A DNA stretch of 64,000 bases from Accumulibacter sp. (lineage in GTDB: Bacteria > Pseudomonadota > Gammaproteobacteria > Burkholderiales > Rhodocyclaceae): positions 88,100-152,099 of the forward strand of contig JACKLX010000010.1 in the NCBI GenBank assembly GCA_024235695.1, in the 5' to 3' direction. The notes below the pieces were generated by a model that was given only the letters and a program-made list of their open reading frames with translations, ran no database searches and was not told the DNA's origin. This document shows, piece by piece, positions 33,661 through 42,844 of the stretch (position 1 is the first letter of the stretch; every line of letters starts with the position of its first letter). Position numbers and translations under genes: made by a program.

Positions 33661-35421
33661 TCAGTTCGGGGCTCCGTTGCAGTCCGGGCGCACGGCCCGG
33701 TCATTCGGTGAAGGCGATGGCGTGCCGGTTGCCGCGGCGCCGGCCGTGCAGTCGCCGCGCGCATCGGTCAGCGGCGACGCCGTCGCCGTCGCCGCGGCCG
33801 GTTTTTCGGCCACGACGTACCGCCGGTCGCGGGCGATCTCGGCCATCGGCAGGCCTTCGGCGAACAGCCGGTCGAAGACGTCGATGGTCATCACCGCGTA
33901 GGCCTCTCGATCATCGTGCCAGCGCTGCTTGAACTCGTCGATCGTCGCGATCCACTTGTGCCGCTCCTGTGCGATGCCGAAGGACAGTTCGTTCTGTGTC
34001 TGGACCATGGTCAGCGTCCGCTGGATGTAGAAGGGCAGTGTCTGTTCGTAGTAGTCGACGCTGTAGAACGGCCGATCCGGCTGCAGGCGGGGCAGCGCCT
34101 GCGCGGCCAGACTCCTGGCCGAACTGAAAGTCGACAGGTGGTCGTGGCCGAGCAGGCCGGCGCTGGTGCTCAGGCACCCGCCGATCGCCAGTACCGTCGC
34201 GGCGGCAGCGTTGCGGTATTTCCAGACCAGCCAGGTCGCCAGCACGATGCTCGCCAGCGACAGCGCCGCCGCACCGAGCAGCCAGTTCAGCACGCCCTGC
34301 AGCATGGCCGGCGAGTACGACTCGCCGGCCAGGTTCAGCACCCGCGGCGCCGTCGCCAGCGCGACCACCGCCGCGACGGCCAGCACCGCCAGGTGGATCA
34401 ACCAGGCGCGCCGCGACAGACTGGCGATGTGACGGCCGCCGAGCAGCGCCAGCGCCGGAAAGACCGGCAGGATGTAAGGCGCCATCTTCGAACTCGAGAC
34501 ACTGAAGAAGGCGAAGGTGGCGACGATCCACAGCAGCAGGAAGCGCTCCGGGTTGAAGCTGCCGGCGACCTGCTGGCCCCAGGACTTGAGCAGTGCGTGC
34601 AGCAGCAGCAGCGTCCAGGGCAGGGCGCCGAGCGCGTAAACAGCGAGGAAATACCAGGCCGGCTCGTCGCGGCGATGGACCTCGGTCAGGAAGCGATCGA
34701 AGTGCTCGTGGATGAAGAAGAACTGCGGAAACTCGGGATTGGCCAGCGAGACGGCGACGAACCACGGCGCGGCGATCGCCAGGAACAACAGCAGCCCGCT
34801 CACCGGCGCCAGTTTCTTCCACGGCGACAGGTCGCGGTTGAGCAGCGTGTAGCCGAGCAGCGCAGCGCCGACCAGCACCAGCGCCACCAGGCCCTTCGAG
34901 AGGACCGCCAGCGCCAGGCCGGCCCAGGCCAGCAACATCCATCGTCGGCTGGCGCCACGCTCACCCTGCTGGGCAAACAGGAAACCGGTCCACGCCACCT
35001 GCAGGAAGAACGACAGCCCCATGTCGAGCGTGATCAGGTGGCCGAGAACGACGAACAGCAGCGAACTGGCGAGGATCGCCGCCGCCAGATGGCCAGCCAT
35101 CGGCCCCCACAGCCGTTGGCCGGTCCACCAGGCGAGGACAATGCTCAGGAAGCCGGTCAGGGCCGGCCACAAGCGGGCGGTCCATTCGTCGATCCCGAAA
35201 AGCGTGTAGCCGGTCGCCGTTGCCCAGTACTGCAGCGCCGGCTTTTCGAAGTACTTGAAGTCGTTGAGCCGCGGTGTCAGCCAGTCGCCGCTGGCGACCA
35301 TCTCGCGCGGGATTTCAGCGTAACGACCCTCGTCGGGCCGTACCAGCGCACGCTGATCGAGCGTGCCGAACCAGACCGCGGCAAGCGCGATCCACAGGAT
35401 CACGATCAGGGGTCTGCTCAT
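33661..35421 (-). CDS. arnT: Lipid A 4-amino-4-deoxy-L-arabinose transferase
   Basis: A 586-residue GT83 membrane glycosyltransferase. An N-terminal helix is followed by the periplasmic loop RALVRPDEGRYAEIPREMVASGDW, which holds the conserved acidic and Arg residues of ArnT, and FEKPALQYWATATGYTLFG. About 11-12 helices follow, and then a periplasmic C-terminal domain (about 430-586). It moves Ara4N from the lipid carrier to lipid A. It is the first gene of the operon and ends 1 nt before the flippase gene. The last 40 residues are low-complexity. Confidence 0.9.
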   Translation of the reverse strand: MSRPLIVILWIALAAVWFGTLDQRALVRPDEGRYAEIPREMVASGDWLTPRLNDFKYFEKPALQYWATATGYTLFGIDEWTARLWPALTGFLSIVLAWWTGQRLWGPMAGHLAAAILASSLLFVVLGHLITLDMGLSFFLQVAWTGFLFAQQGERGASRRWMLLAWAGLALAVLSKGLVALVLVGAALLGYTLLNRDLSPWKKLAPVSGLLLFLAIAAPWFVAVSLANPEFPQFFFIHEHFDRFLTEVHRRDEPAWYFLAVYALGALPWTLLLLHALLKSWGQQVAGSFNPERFLLLWIVATFAFFSVSSSKMAPYILPVFPALALLGGRHIASLSRRAWLIHLAVLAVAAVVALATAPRVLNLAGESYSPAMLQGVLNWLLGAAALSLASIVLATWLVWKYRNAAAATVLAIGGCLSTSAGLLGHDHLSTFSSARSLAAQALPRLQPDRPFYSVDYYEQTLPFYIQRTLTMVQTQNELSFGIAQERHKWIATIDEFKQRWHDDREAYAVMTIDVFDRLFAEGLPMAEIARDRRYVVAEKPAAATATASPLTDARGDCTAGAAATGTPSPSPNDRAVRPDCNGAPN

Positions 35422-35910
35422 TCGCTGTTCAGCGCACGGCGGGCGCGTGGTCTTGGCTGGCCGCGGCCAAGGGGCAATGACCAGGTGGGCGGCAGAGGCG
35501 GCAGCCGCCGAGCGGGCGAAGGTTCATCGGGGAGGTGTGGGATTCTGCGGGAGGAGAGGGGAGAAGCGTCGTATGCTGTGCCATCGGGCGCGATTATACA
35601 CTCGCGCCGCGTGGCCATTCCGCATCGCCAGGCGCGTCGGGGGCCGGCGGCCGGGGCCGTACAGCGCCGGAGCCGGTCGGGTGCCGGACCACCCGGCGGG
35701 CTGGACGGCTGCGCCGCCGTGCAACCGCTGGTCGACGGTCGGCGATGGCCTGAAGGCAGAGGCTGACATCGCCGCGATCACGCGGCGTTGGCCCAATGCT
35801 GACGCCGGAAAAAGACTTGCGCGCGGGCCGATCAGGCGCAGAAAATGGCCACTCGCACGCCGGTTCCTTAGGCGCATGATTTGCCGGCTCTGACCGAGAG
35901 AGGCTGGTCC
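35422..35910. other. 489-bp divergent region between the arn operon and cas3
   Basis: No gene is supported. It contains a TATAAT on the minus strand at 35593-35598 for the arn operon. No clear cas3 promoter or palindromic operator is visible. Confidence 0.4.
35593..35598 (-). promoter_or_regulatory. -10 element for the arn operon
   Basis: A consensus TATAAT read on the minus strand lies about 170 nt upstream of arnT. No consensus -35 and no PmrA-type direct repeat were found. Confidence 0.4.
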
Positions 35911-38130
35911 ATGACTGCCGCAGCACATGTCCGCCAACTCGCCAACGGCGAATTCGCGATCCACTCGCTCGACGACCACCTGTTGTCTGTTGCCCGGCTG
36001 GCCGGACATCTTGCCGAGGCGATCCAGGGCGGGCCGTGGGCTGAGCTAGCCGGGGTCTGGCACGACCTTGGCAAGTACCAGCCGACGTTCCAGAGGTACA
36101 TCGCTTCTGCCAGTGGCCTGGATGCGCACATCGAGGCGCCTGGCAGGGTCAAGCACGCGATCGCTGGCGCGATTCATGCCTGCCGCCAGTCAGGACCGTA
36201 CGGCCAGCTGCTCGCCTACCTGATCGCCGGTCACCACGCCGGTTTGCCTGACTGGCATCCGGGCGAGGCTGCCGGCGCCGCGCTTTCCCAGGAACTGCAG
36301 GATGAGCAGGCGACACTGGCGCAAGCGACAGCCGGTGGCGCGCCACAGGCTATCCTCGCGCCGGGCATTGCGCTCAGCAGACCGCCGATTCGCAACGCCG
36401 ACCAACTCCACTTCTGGCTGCGAATGCTCTTTTCCTGCCTGGTCGATGCCGACTTTCTCGACACCGAAGCGTTCATGGCCGATGCGCGAGGCGAAATGCG
36501 CGGCGGCTACCCCGAGATCACCGTGCTCCGCGAGGCGTTCGAGCGCTACATGGCGCGCCGTTTCACGGTCGCTGACACGCCGGTCAAGCGCCTGCGCGGC
36601 GAGATTCTCGCCAGTTGCGTTGCGCGTGCCGCGCAAGCACCAGGGCTGTTCAGCCTGACCGTACCGACCGGTGGCGGCAAGACGCTGGCTTCGCTCGGCT
36701 TTGCCCTGCATCACGCACAAGGACACGGCTTGCGACGCATCATCTACGTGATTCCGTACACCAGCATCATCGAGCAGACAGCCGACGTCTTCCGGGAACT
36801 CTTCGAGGGTATCGACCCTTCGCCGGTCATCGAACACCACAGCAACATCGAAGCGGAAAACGAAACGGCCAAGAGCCGCACGGCGTGCGAAAACTGGGAC
36901 GCGCCGATCGTCGTGACGACCAACGTCCAGTTTTTCGAATCGCTCTACGCCGCGCGGCCCTCGCGTTGTCGAAAGTTGCACAACATCGCCAACAGCGTTG
37001 TCGTTCTCGACGAGGCGCAGCTGTTGCCGCCCGAGCATCTGGCGCCAATTCTCGACGCCCTGCGGCAACTGATCGAGCACTATCGGGTAACGGTCGTACT
37101 GTCCACCGCGACCCAGCCGGAGCTGCACAAGACGCGGTCCGATGCCTTCGGTCGTGTGCGATTGCCGGGATTGGGCGAAGCGCGCGAGCTCGCACCCGAT
37201 CCGGCACGGCTCTACCGGCAACTCGAGCGGGTCAGCGTCAGCCTGCCCGACTCATCGCGGCAACGCTGCAGTTGGCAAGCGATCGCCGGCGAGCTCGCAG
37301 AGCAACAGCGTGTGCTGTGCATCGTCAACCGTCGAGACGATGCAGCGACGCTCTGGGGCCTCCTGCCAGAGGGCGCGTTGCACCTGTCGGCTCGCATGTG
37401 CGGCGCACATCGTGCCGAGGTGATTGCGGAAGTCCGCCGTCGCCTGATCGCTCTGGAGCCGGTGCGGGTGGTCAGCACCCAACTCGTCGAAGCTGGCGTC
37501 GATCTCGATTTCCCGGTCGTCTATCGCGCGATGGCCGGCCTTGATTCGATCGCCCAGGCGGCGGGTCGCTGCAATCGCGAGGGTTGTCTGCCGCAGAAAG
37601 GACGGGTGGTCGTTTTCAATCCGCCGAAGCCGTCGCCAAGCGGGCTGTTGCTGAAAGCGGAACAAGCCGCGGAAGTCGTGCTGTCGGGCGCATCTGGTGA
37701 GCCCCTCACCCCCCTACAATTCGGGCGTTACTTCGATTGTTTCTACGGCGGGGTGAACAGCTACGACAAGGAACGGGTCATGGAACTGCTGCAGCGCGAT
37801 GCCGCCAGCGGGCAAGTACAATTCCGCTCGGCGGCGCAGGGGTTTCGTTTGATTGCCGACGAGGGGCAGCGGCAGGTGATGGTCAGCTGGGGAGAGGGGC
37901 ATTCCCTGGTCGAGCAGCTCAAGCAGATTGGCCCAAACCGCGATTTGATGCGCAAGCTGCAACGTCATACGGTTTCACTCTACGAGTATCAATGGAAGCG
38001 GTTGCTCGCAAGCGGCGATCTGGAGTGGCATGGAGACTTTCTGATTCAGAAAAGTGACGCGCTGTACGACCCCGTGCTCGGGTTGTTGCCGGATGTGCCG
38101 GATTACGCGCCAGCCAGCCTGGTTGTGTGA
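35911..38130 (+). CDS. cas3: CRISPR-associated helicase/nuclease Cas3, type I-C
   Basis: A 739-residue single-chain Cas3. The N-terminal HD nuclease has VWHDLGKY (HD at 51-52), KHAIAGA (His 82) and AGHHAG (108-109). The superfamily 2 helicase has Walker A PTGGGKT (252-258), DEAQ as motif II (about 367), STATQ as motif III, and VSTQLVEAGVDLDF with QAAGRCNREG as motifs V and VI. DEAQ in place of DEAH is common in this family. It degrades target DNA recruited by Cascade. The start is ATG 35911 after GAGAGG. It heads the cas operon and its stop overlaps the first possible cas5 start. Confidence 0.95.
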   Translation: MTAAAHVRQLANGEFAIHSLDDHLLSVARLAGHLAEAIQGGPWAELAGVWHDLGKYQPTFQRYIASASGLDAHIEAPGRVKHAIAGAIHACRQSGPYGQLLAYLIAGHHAGLPDWHPGEAAGAALSQELQDEQATLAQATAGGAPQAILAPGIALSRPPIRNADQLHFWLRMLFSCLVDADFLDTEAFMADARGEMRGGYPEITVLREAFERYMARRFTVADTPVKRLRGEILASCVARAAQAPGLFSLTVPTGGGKTLASLGFALHHAQGHGLRRIIYVIPYTSIIEQTADVFRELFEGIDPSPVIEHHSNIEAENETAKSRTACENWDAPIVVTTNVQFFESLYAARPSRCRKLHNIANSVVVLDEAQLLPPEHLAPILDALRQLIEHYRVTVVLSTATQPELHKTRSDAFGRVRLPGLGEARELAPDPARLYRQLERVSVSLPDSSRQRCSWQAIAGELAEQQRVLCIVNRRDDAATLWGLLPEGALHLSARMCGAHRAEVIAEVRRRLIALEPVRVVSTQLVEAGVDLDFPVVYRAMAGLDSIAQAAGRCNREGCLPQKGRVVVFNPPKPSPSGLLLKAEQAAEVVLSGASGEPLTPLQFGRYFDCFYGGVNSYDKERVMELLQRDAASGQVQFRSAAQGFRLIADEGQRQVMVSWGEGHSLVEQLKQIGPNRDLMRKLQRHTVSLYEYQWKRLLASGDLEWHGDFLIQKSDALYDPVLGLLPDVPDYAPASLVV

Positions 38131-38141
38131 AAGGAGTGGCT

Positions 38142-38876
38142 TTGAAAGCTTATTGTCTTGAAGTAAGTGGCGACTTCGCGTGCTTCACCCGTCCGGAAAT
38201 GAAGGTCGAGCGGGTGAGCTACGACGTCATGACGCCTTCGGCGGCACGGGCGATTTTCGAATCGATTCTCTGGAAGCCAGCGATTCGCTGGCGGGTGATC
38301 AGAATCGACGTGCTGAAACCGATCCACTGGATTTCCCTTCGTCGCAACGAGGTTGGCGCCGTCGTGCCGATCAACAGCGTCAAGGGCGCGATGAACAGGG
38401 GTAGCGGTGAACTCGGGATGTACGTCGAAGACGTTCGTCAACAGCGCGCGGGACTATTCCTGCGCGACGTGGCTTACCGAATCCATGCCGTCTTTGAACT
38501 TTGCGACGGCTCGCGCCATCGGTCGAACTTTCCTTACCTGGTCAGGCAGCCGATCAACGATCCGGACGAGCAGCGCGCTGCCGACGAGGCCAACAACGTG
38601 CCCAAGTTCATGGCCATGTTCGAGCGTCGGGCACGCAAGGGCCAGTGCTTCAACCAGCCGTATCTGGGTTGCCGCGAGTTCGCCTGCGATTTTCGTCTGG
38701 TCGAAGACGTCCAGGCGGTGTCCGCGCCGATCGCCGAAAGCCGCGACCTCGGCTGGATGCTGCACGATCTCGATTTCGACAACCCGGCCGATCCGCAGCC
38801 GCGCTTCTTTCGCGCCGCGGTGAAGAGTGGTGTCCTCGCAGTCCCCGACTGGAGCGACCCGGAGGTGAGACGATGA
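38142..38876 (+). CDS. cas5: Cas5d/Cas5c, crRNA endonuclease of type I-C
   Basis: A 244-residue RAMP protein starting MKAYCLEVSGDFACFTRPEM and continuing ERVSYDVMTPSAARAIFESILWKPAIRW, the type I-C Cas5 beginning. In type I-C this protein replaces Cas6 and cuts the repeat transcript at the base of its hairpin. TTG 38142 is chosen because AAGGAG ends 5 nt before it and it matches the family start; GTG 38127 would add five residues. Its stop overlaps the cas8 start (ATGA). Confidence 0.92.
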   Translation: MKAYCLEVSGDFACFTRPEMKVERVSYDVMTPSAARAIFESILWKPAIRWRVIRIDVLKPIHWISLRRNEVGAVVPINSVKGAMNRGSGELGMYVEDVRQQRAGLFLRDVAYRIHAVFELCDGSRHRSNFPYLVRQPINDPDEQRAADEANNVPKFMAMFERRARKGQCFNQPYLGCREFACDFRLVEDVQAVSAPIAESRDLGWMLHDLDFDNPADPQPRFFRAAVKSGVLAVPDWSDPEVRR

Positions 38877-40630
38877 TTCTCCAGGCGCTCAACGACTACT
38901 ACGCGCGCAAGGCGGCGGATCCTCGAACGAGCCTGGCTCCCGAGGGGTTTGAAGTCAAGGCGATTCCGTTCGTGCTGGTGATCGACGCGGACGGCCGCCT
39001 GCTGCAGTTGGCGGATCGGCGGGAAGGCGTGGGCAAGAAGAAGGAGGCCAAAGCCGAACTGGTCCCACAGGGCGCAAAGAAGACTTCGGGCGTGGCAGCA
39101 AATCTGCTGTGGGACACTGCCGAGTACGTTCTCGGCGTCGACACCCGCGGCAAACCCGACCGCGTTGCCGAGCAACATCAGGCCTTCGTCAAGCGCTTTG
39201 TGGAAGCCTTTGGCGGAGATCCCGAGGACGCAGGCCTTCGCGCCGTCAAAGCCTTCCTGGAAAGGCATGTGCCGTCGACCCGCGAGGATCTGTCCGCGCA
39301 TCCAGCCGGCGCGGAAATCATGGAAACGAACCCACTGCTCAGTTTTCAGTTGCAGACGGACGCGGTACTTGTTTGTCAGCGGCCAGCCGTGGTCGCCGCG
39401 CTGCAGGCAGGGCAAGCCGGGCAGGGCGCGCCGGCTGACGGCATCTGCCTCGTCTCCGGCGAGGCAGATGTGATTGAACGGCTGCATCCATCAATCAAGG
39501 GTGTCTGGGGTGCGCAGACCTCGGGGGCCAATATCGTTTCATTCAACCTCGATGCCTTCAGCTCGTACGGCAAGACGCAGAGTTTCAACGCACCGGTCGG
39601 CAGCCGGGCGGCTTTCGCCTATACCACGGCGTTGAACCACTTGCTCAGCAAGGGCTCCCGGCAACGAATCCAGGTCGGCGACGCGTCGACGGTGTTCTGG
39701 GCGGAAAAGGAAAGCGGTGCACCGTTCGAGACGGCTTTTCTGGATTTCCTCGACGCGCGCCGGGACGATTGCGATCCGGACCGGGGAACGCAGGCGGTGG
39801 CGAGCCTCTACGCCTGCGTGCGCGACGGGCGCCCGTTCACCACCGACGACCTGCAGCGGTTTCACGTGCTGGGTTTGTCGCCAAACGCCGCGCGTATCGC
39901 CATCCGCTTCTGGCACGTGGCGAGCATCCGCGAGTTGGCGACCGCCTTCCTGCGTCACTTCGGCGACCTTGAAATCGATCGGCCGGGTTACGAAGCGGCG
40001 GCACCACTGTCGCTGTACCGTCTTCTGAGCAGCACCGCGCTGCAGGGCAAGGCCGAGAACATCGCCCCCAACCTCGGCGGCGACGTCATGCGCGCCATCC
40101 TCAAAGCGCTGCCCTATCCGGAAACCTTGATGCAGGGCGCGCTGAGGCGCATTCGCGCCGAGCGGGAAGTGGGTTTCCCGCGTGCCGCCCTACTCAAGGC
40201 TTATCTCATTCGCAATTGCCAAGACAAGGAGATCACCGTGTCGCTCAATCCCGAAAATATCGATCCCGGCTACTGCCTCGGACGCTTGTTCGCCGCCCTG
40301 GAGCGTGTCCAGGAACGCGCTCAGGGCAACCTCAACGCCAGCATTCGCGATCGCTACTACGGCGCTTTCTCGACGACACCGACGACCGTCCTGCCGATGT
40401 TGATGCGCCTGAAAAACCATCATCTTGCCAAACTTCCCAATCGTGGCGAGGCCGTCAATCTGGAGAAGCTCCTTGCCGAGATCGTCGACGGGCTGGCCGA
40501 TGTGCCGGCTCGTCTGAGCCTGACCGAGCAGTGCCGCTTCGCCGTCGGCTACTACCACCAGCGTCAGTCCTTCTTCAATCGGGCCGACGCTCAGACCGCC
40601 GATCAACCCGCCACCTCTCTTGCTGAATAA
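38873..40630 (+). CDS. cas8c: Cas8c, large subunit of type I-C Cascade
   Basis: A 585-residue protein of the Csd1/Cas8c family: MILQALNDYYARKAADP at the start, LLWDTAEYVLGVDTRGKPDR, SFNLDAFSSYGKTQSFNAPVG, HFGDLEIDRP and, near the end, the small-subunit-like helical region FAVGYYHQRQSFFNR. Cas8c recognises the PAM; an internal start that makes Cas11 is known for this family and could exist here (not resolved). It overlaps cas5 by 4 nt. Confidence 0.93.
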   Translation: MILQALNDYYARKAADPRTSLAPEGFEVKAIPFVLVIDADGRLLQLADRREGVGKKKEAKAELVPQGAKKTSGVAANLLWDTAEYVLGVDTRGKPDRVAEQHQAFVKRFVEAFGGDPEDAGLRAVKAFLERHVPSTREDLSAHPAGAEIMETNPLLSFQLQTDAVLVCQRPAVVAALQAGQAGQGAPADGICLVSGEADVIERLHPSIKGVWGAQTSGANIVSFNLDAFSSYGKTQSFNAPVGSRAAFAYTTALNHLLSKGSRQRIQVGDASTVFWAEKESGAPFETAFLDFLDARRDDCDPDRGTQAVASLYACVRDGRPFTTDDLQRFHVLGLSPNAARIAIRFWHVASIRELATAFLRHFGDLEIDRPGYEAAAPLSLYRLLSSTALQGKAENIAPNLGGDVMRAILKALPYPETLMQGALRRIRAEREVGFPRAALLKAYLIRNCQDKEITVSLNPENIDPGYCLGRLFAALERVQERAQGNLNASIRDRYYGAFSTTPTTVLPMLMRLKNHHLAKLPNRGEAVNLEKLLAEIVDGLADVPARLSLTEQCRFAVGYYHQRQSFFNRADAQTADQPATSLAE

Positions 40631-40639
40631 GGAACGACC

Positions 40640-41542
40640 ATGAGCCTCAACCACCGCTACGATTTCGTGCTGCTCTTCGACGTCAGGGATGGTAATCCGA
40701 ACGGCGATCCCGACGCCGGCAACCTGCCGCGACTTGATGCCGAAACCGGCCACGGACTGGTGACTGACGTCTGCATCAAGCGCAAGGTGCGTAACTACGT
40801 CGGCATCGTCCATGGCGAGCAACCGCCCTACGAGATCTACGTCAAGGAAAAAGCGATTCTCAACCGGCAGCATGAGCGCGCCTACGAAGGCATCGGCAAG
40901 AAAGATCTGCTGAAAGGTGACGACAAGAAGCGCAAGGGCGGCGACGCCGTCGATGAAGCACGCCAGTGGATGTGCCGTAATTTCTTCGACGTACGCACCT
41001 TCGGCGCGGTGATGTCTACCGGCGTGAACTGCGGGCAGGTCCGCGGCCCCGTTCAGTTGACCTTTGCGCGCTCGGTTTCGCCGGTGGTGGCGCTTGAGCA
41101 CTCGATCACGCGCATGGCCGTCGCGACCGAAGCCGAAGCCGAGAAGCAGAGCGGCGACAACCGCACGATGGGGCGGAAGTTCACCATCCCCTACGGGCTG
41201 TACCGTGCCCATGGTTTTGTTTCCGCGCATCTTGCACGGCAAACGGGTTTCGGTGAAACGGACCTGGAGCTGTTTTTCAAGGCGCTGGAAAGCATGTTCG
41301 AGGAAGATCGCTCCGCGGCTCGCGGTGAAATGGCGAACCGTGGGCTCTACGTTTTTCGACATGACTCCGAGCTTGGCAACGCACCCGCGCACGCCTTGTT
41401 CGATCGTCTGTCCGTCGAACGTCAGGGCGACGACGTGGTACGCGACTTCGGCGCCTATGCCGTGCGCTTCGATGGTGATGAAGTCGCCGTCGGCCAGTCC
41501 GTCGCCGCTTCGACAGGTGTGACCATGATCAGGCGGTGCTGA
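40640..41542 (+). CDS. cas7: Cas7c/Csd2, Cascade backbone
   Basis: A 300-residue RAMP protein: [22 protein letters not shown] at the start and [28 protein letters not shown] in the middle. These are the standard Csd2 blocks. Several copies coat the crRNA spacer. AAGGAACGACC precedes ATG 40640. The final segment VTMIRRC is followed not by cas4, as usual, but by about 670 bp holding a DUF433 antitoxin module. Confidence 0.94.
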   Translation: MSLNHRYDFVLLFDVRDGNPNGDPDAGNLPRLDAETGHGLVTDVCIKRKVRNYVGIVHGEQPPYEIYVKEKAILNRQHERAYEGIGKKDLLKGDDKKRKGGDAVDEARQWMCRNFFDVRTFGAVMSTGVNCGQVRGPVQLTFARSVSPVVALEHSITRMAVATEAEAEKQSGDNRTMGRKFTIPYGLYRAHGFVSAHLARQTGFGETDLELFFKALESMFEEDRSAARGEMANRGLYVFRHDSELGNAPAHALFDRLSVERQGDDVVRDFGAYAVRFDGDEVAVGQSVAASTGVTMIRRC

Positions 41543-41816
41543 ACATCGGACACCGGCGCTTGACTGACGACGTCACAGGACAACAAGCAAGTTGTGGCCG
41601 CGCGACGGCCGGCGAGCGCTGCCGTATGCGTTCGCCCGGATAAGGGCATGGACGCATGGCAAGCTGCATGGCGGCAAGGTCTTGGCGAGGCACACGTCGC
41701 CGTGTCGGGCATGGCGTTTCGTTCGCCGAGGACTGGCGAAGCTGGGCGGCTGATGGCAAGCAGAGCTGACAGCCTCACCCGGGGGATTGTTCCGGTTCCT
41801 GACAAGGAGTCAGACA
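41543..41816. other. Spacer region between cas7 and the DUF433 gene
   Basis: 274 nt with no supported gene. A 78-codon open frame (41594-41830) has no family-like features. It is the left part of an interruption of the cas operon. Confidence 0.45.
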
Positions 41817-42218
41817 ATGGACTGGCATGAGCGCATTGTTTCCGATCCGGAAACGCTGTTCGGCAAACCTCGCATCAAGGGGACGCGCATCGGCGTCGAA
41901 CTGATCCTCGATCTGATGGGGTCGGGCTGGAGCGAGGCGCAGATCCTGGCAAGCTACCCGCACTTGCGGGCGGCAGACCTGCAGGCCGTTCTTGCCTTTG
42001 CTCGAGACTGCCTGAAAGACGAAACCTGCATCATGCAGGCGGCAATTGTTGCCCCCGCCACCGGCTATCCTCTGTTTCCGGATTCAGCCGATAGTCATCG
42101 AGGGCGTCCTGGCCGCGGCCTTGCGCGCACTTGCCGAGTACCCGACGGTTCGTTTGCCGTAATCAGCCCCAATGATGTCCGCTTGCGACCACCCGCCGCT
42201 GTCTACGCAAATGGCTGA
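41817..42218 (+). CDS. DUF433 (VapB-like) antitoxin with run-on C-terminus, inside the cas operon
   Basis: The first 75 or so residues are a complete DUF433 protein: MDWHERIVSDPETLFGKPRI, KGTRIGVELILDLMGSGWS, ILASYPHLRAADLQAVLAFA. DUF433 proteins are the antitoxin partners of DUF5615 PIN-like toxins. After about residue 76 the sequence loses family likeness and runs on for nearly 60 residues through toxin remnant sequence, because the usual antitoxin stop is gone. ATG 41817 has AAGGAG 7 nt upstream, so the gene is translatable. It ends inside the cas4 start region. Confidence 0.72.
   Translation: MDWHERIVSDPETLFGKPRIKGTRIGVELILDLMGSGWSEAQILASYPHLRAADLQAVLAFARDCLKDETCIMQAAIVAPATGYPLFPDSADSHRGRPGRGLARTCRVPDGSFAVISPNDVRLRPPAAVYANG
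42058..42207 (+). pseudogene. C-terminal remnant of a DUF5615-like toxin
   Basis: In the frame of 42058-42162 the sequence reads PPAILCFRIQPIVIE followed by GVLAAALRALAEYPTVR. In the next frame it continues FAVISPNDVRLRPP. Joined by one frameshift, this resembles the C-terminal third of DUF5615 toxins (hydrophobic LR strand, helix, then VVxxxRVRxRP). The N-terminal two thirds with the acidic active site are missing. Family assignment is by eye and tentative. Confidence 0.4.
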
Positions 42219-42843
42219 GACGTCGGAGCCCATCCCGGTCTCGGCCATCCAGCACTGGTGCTACTGCCCGCGCCAGTGCCTGCTGATCCACGCCGAGCAG
42301 GCCTTTGCGGAGAACGTGCATACCATGCGTGGGCAAGCGGTGCATGAGCGCGTTGATCAGGCCGGTGTGGAAACGCGGGCGGGCGTTCGCACCGCCCGCG
42401 CAGTGCCGCTGTGGAGCGACCGGCTGGGACTGGTCGGCAAGGCCGATGTCGTCGAGTTTCTCGCCGACGGGACGCCGTATCCGGTCGAGTACAAGCACGG
42501 TCGCAAGGGCAGGGCGGCCAAGGGCGTGCATGATCATCTGCAACTCGCTGCGCAAGCTCTCTGTCTCGAAGAAATGACCGGCAAGGGCGTCGCCGTCGGG
42601 GCCATCTATCACGCTACCTCGCATCGTCGCCGAGAAGTCACCATCGGCAGTGTACTTCGAACACAGGTGGCAGAGACGGTAGTCGCCATCCGCCAGGCGC
42701 TGGCTGCGGGTACTTTGCCGCCACCGGTCAACGACGAACGCTGCCGCGAGTGCTCGCTGATCGACCTCTGTCAGCCTGCACCGCTGGCCGCGCAGGCACG
42801 TCAGAAAGAACTCGCTTGCCGACTCTTCGTGGCGGACGATTGA
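42211..42843 (+). CDS. cas4: Cas4 nuclease, type I-C adaptation
   Basis: A 210-residue RecB-family Cas4: IPVSAIQHWCYCPRQCLLIH at the start, KADVVEF and YPVEYKHGR as nuclease motifs, and the Fe-S cysteines in CPRQC and CRECSLIDLC. It trims prespacers and selects the PAM end with Cas1-Cas2. ATG 42211 matches the usual family start; ATG 42172 would add 13 residues that overlap the toxin remnant. Neither has a clear ribosome binding site. GTG of cas1 follows directly. Confidence 0.92.
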   Translation: MAETSEPIPVSAIQHWCYCPRQCLLIHAEQAFAENVHTMRGQAVHERVDQAGVETRAGVRTARAVPLWSDRLGLVGKADVVEFLADGTPYPVEYKHGRKGRAAKGVHDHLQLAAQALCLEEMTGKGVAVGAIYHATSHRRREVTIGSVLRTQVAETVVAIRQALAAGTLPPPVNDERCRECSLIDLCQPAPLAAQARQKELACRLFVADD

Positions 42844-42844
42844 C

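Noticed and set aside
41543-41816. Possible CreTA-like RNA toxin-antitoxin in the cas operon gap
   Set aside because: No repeat-like sequence resembling the CRISPR repeat and no compact promoter-toxin arrangement were found; only the DUF433 protein is supported.
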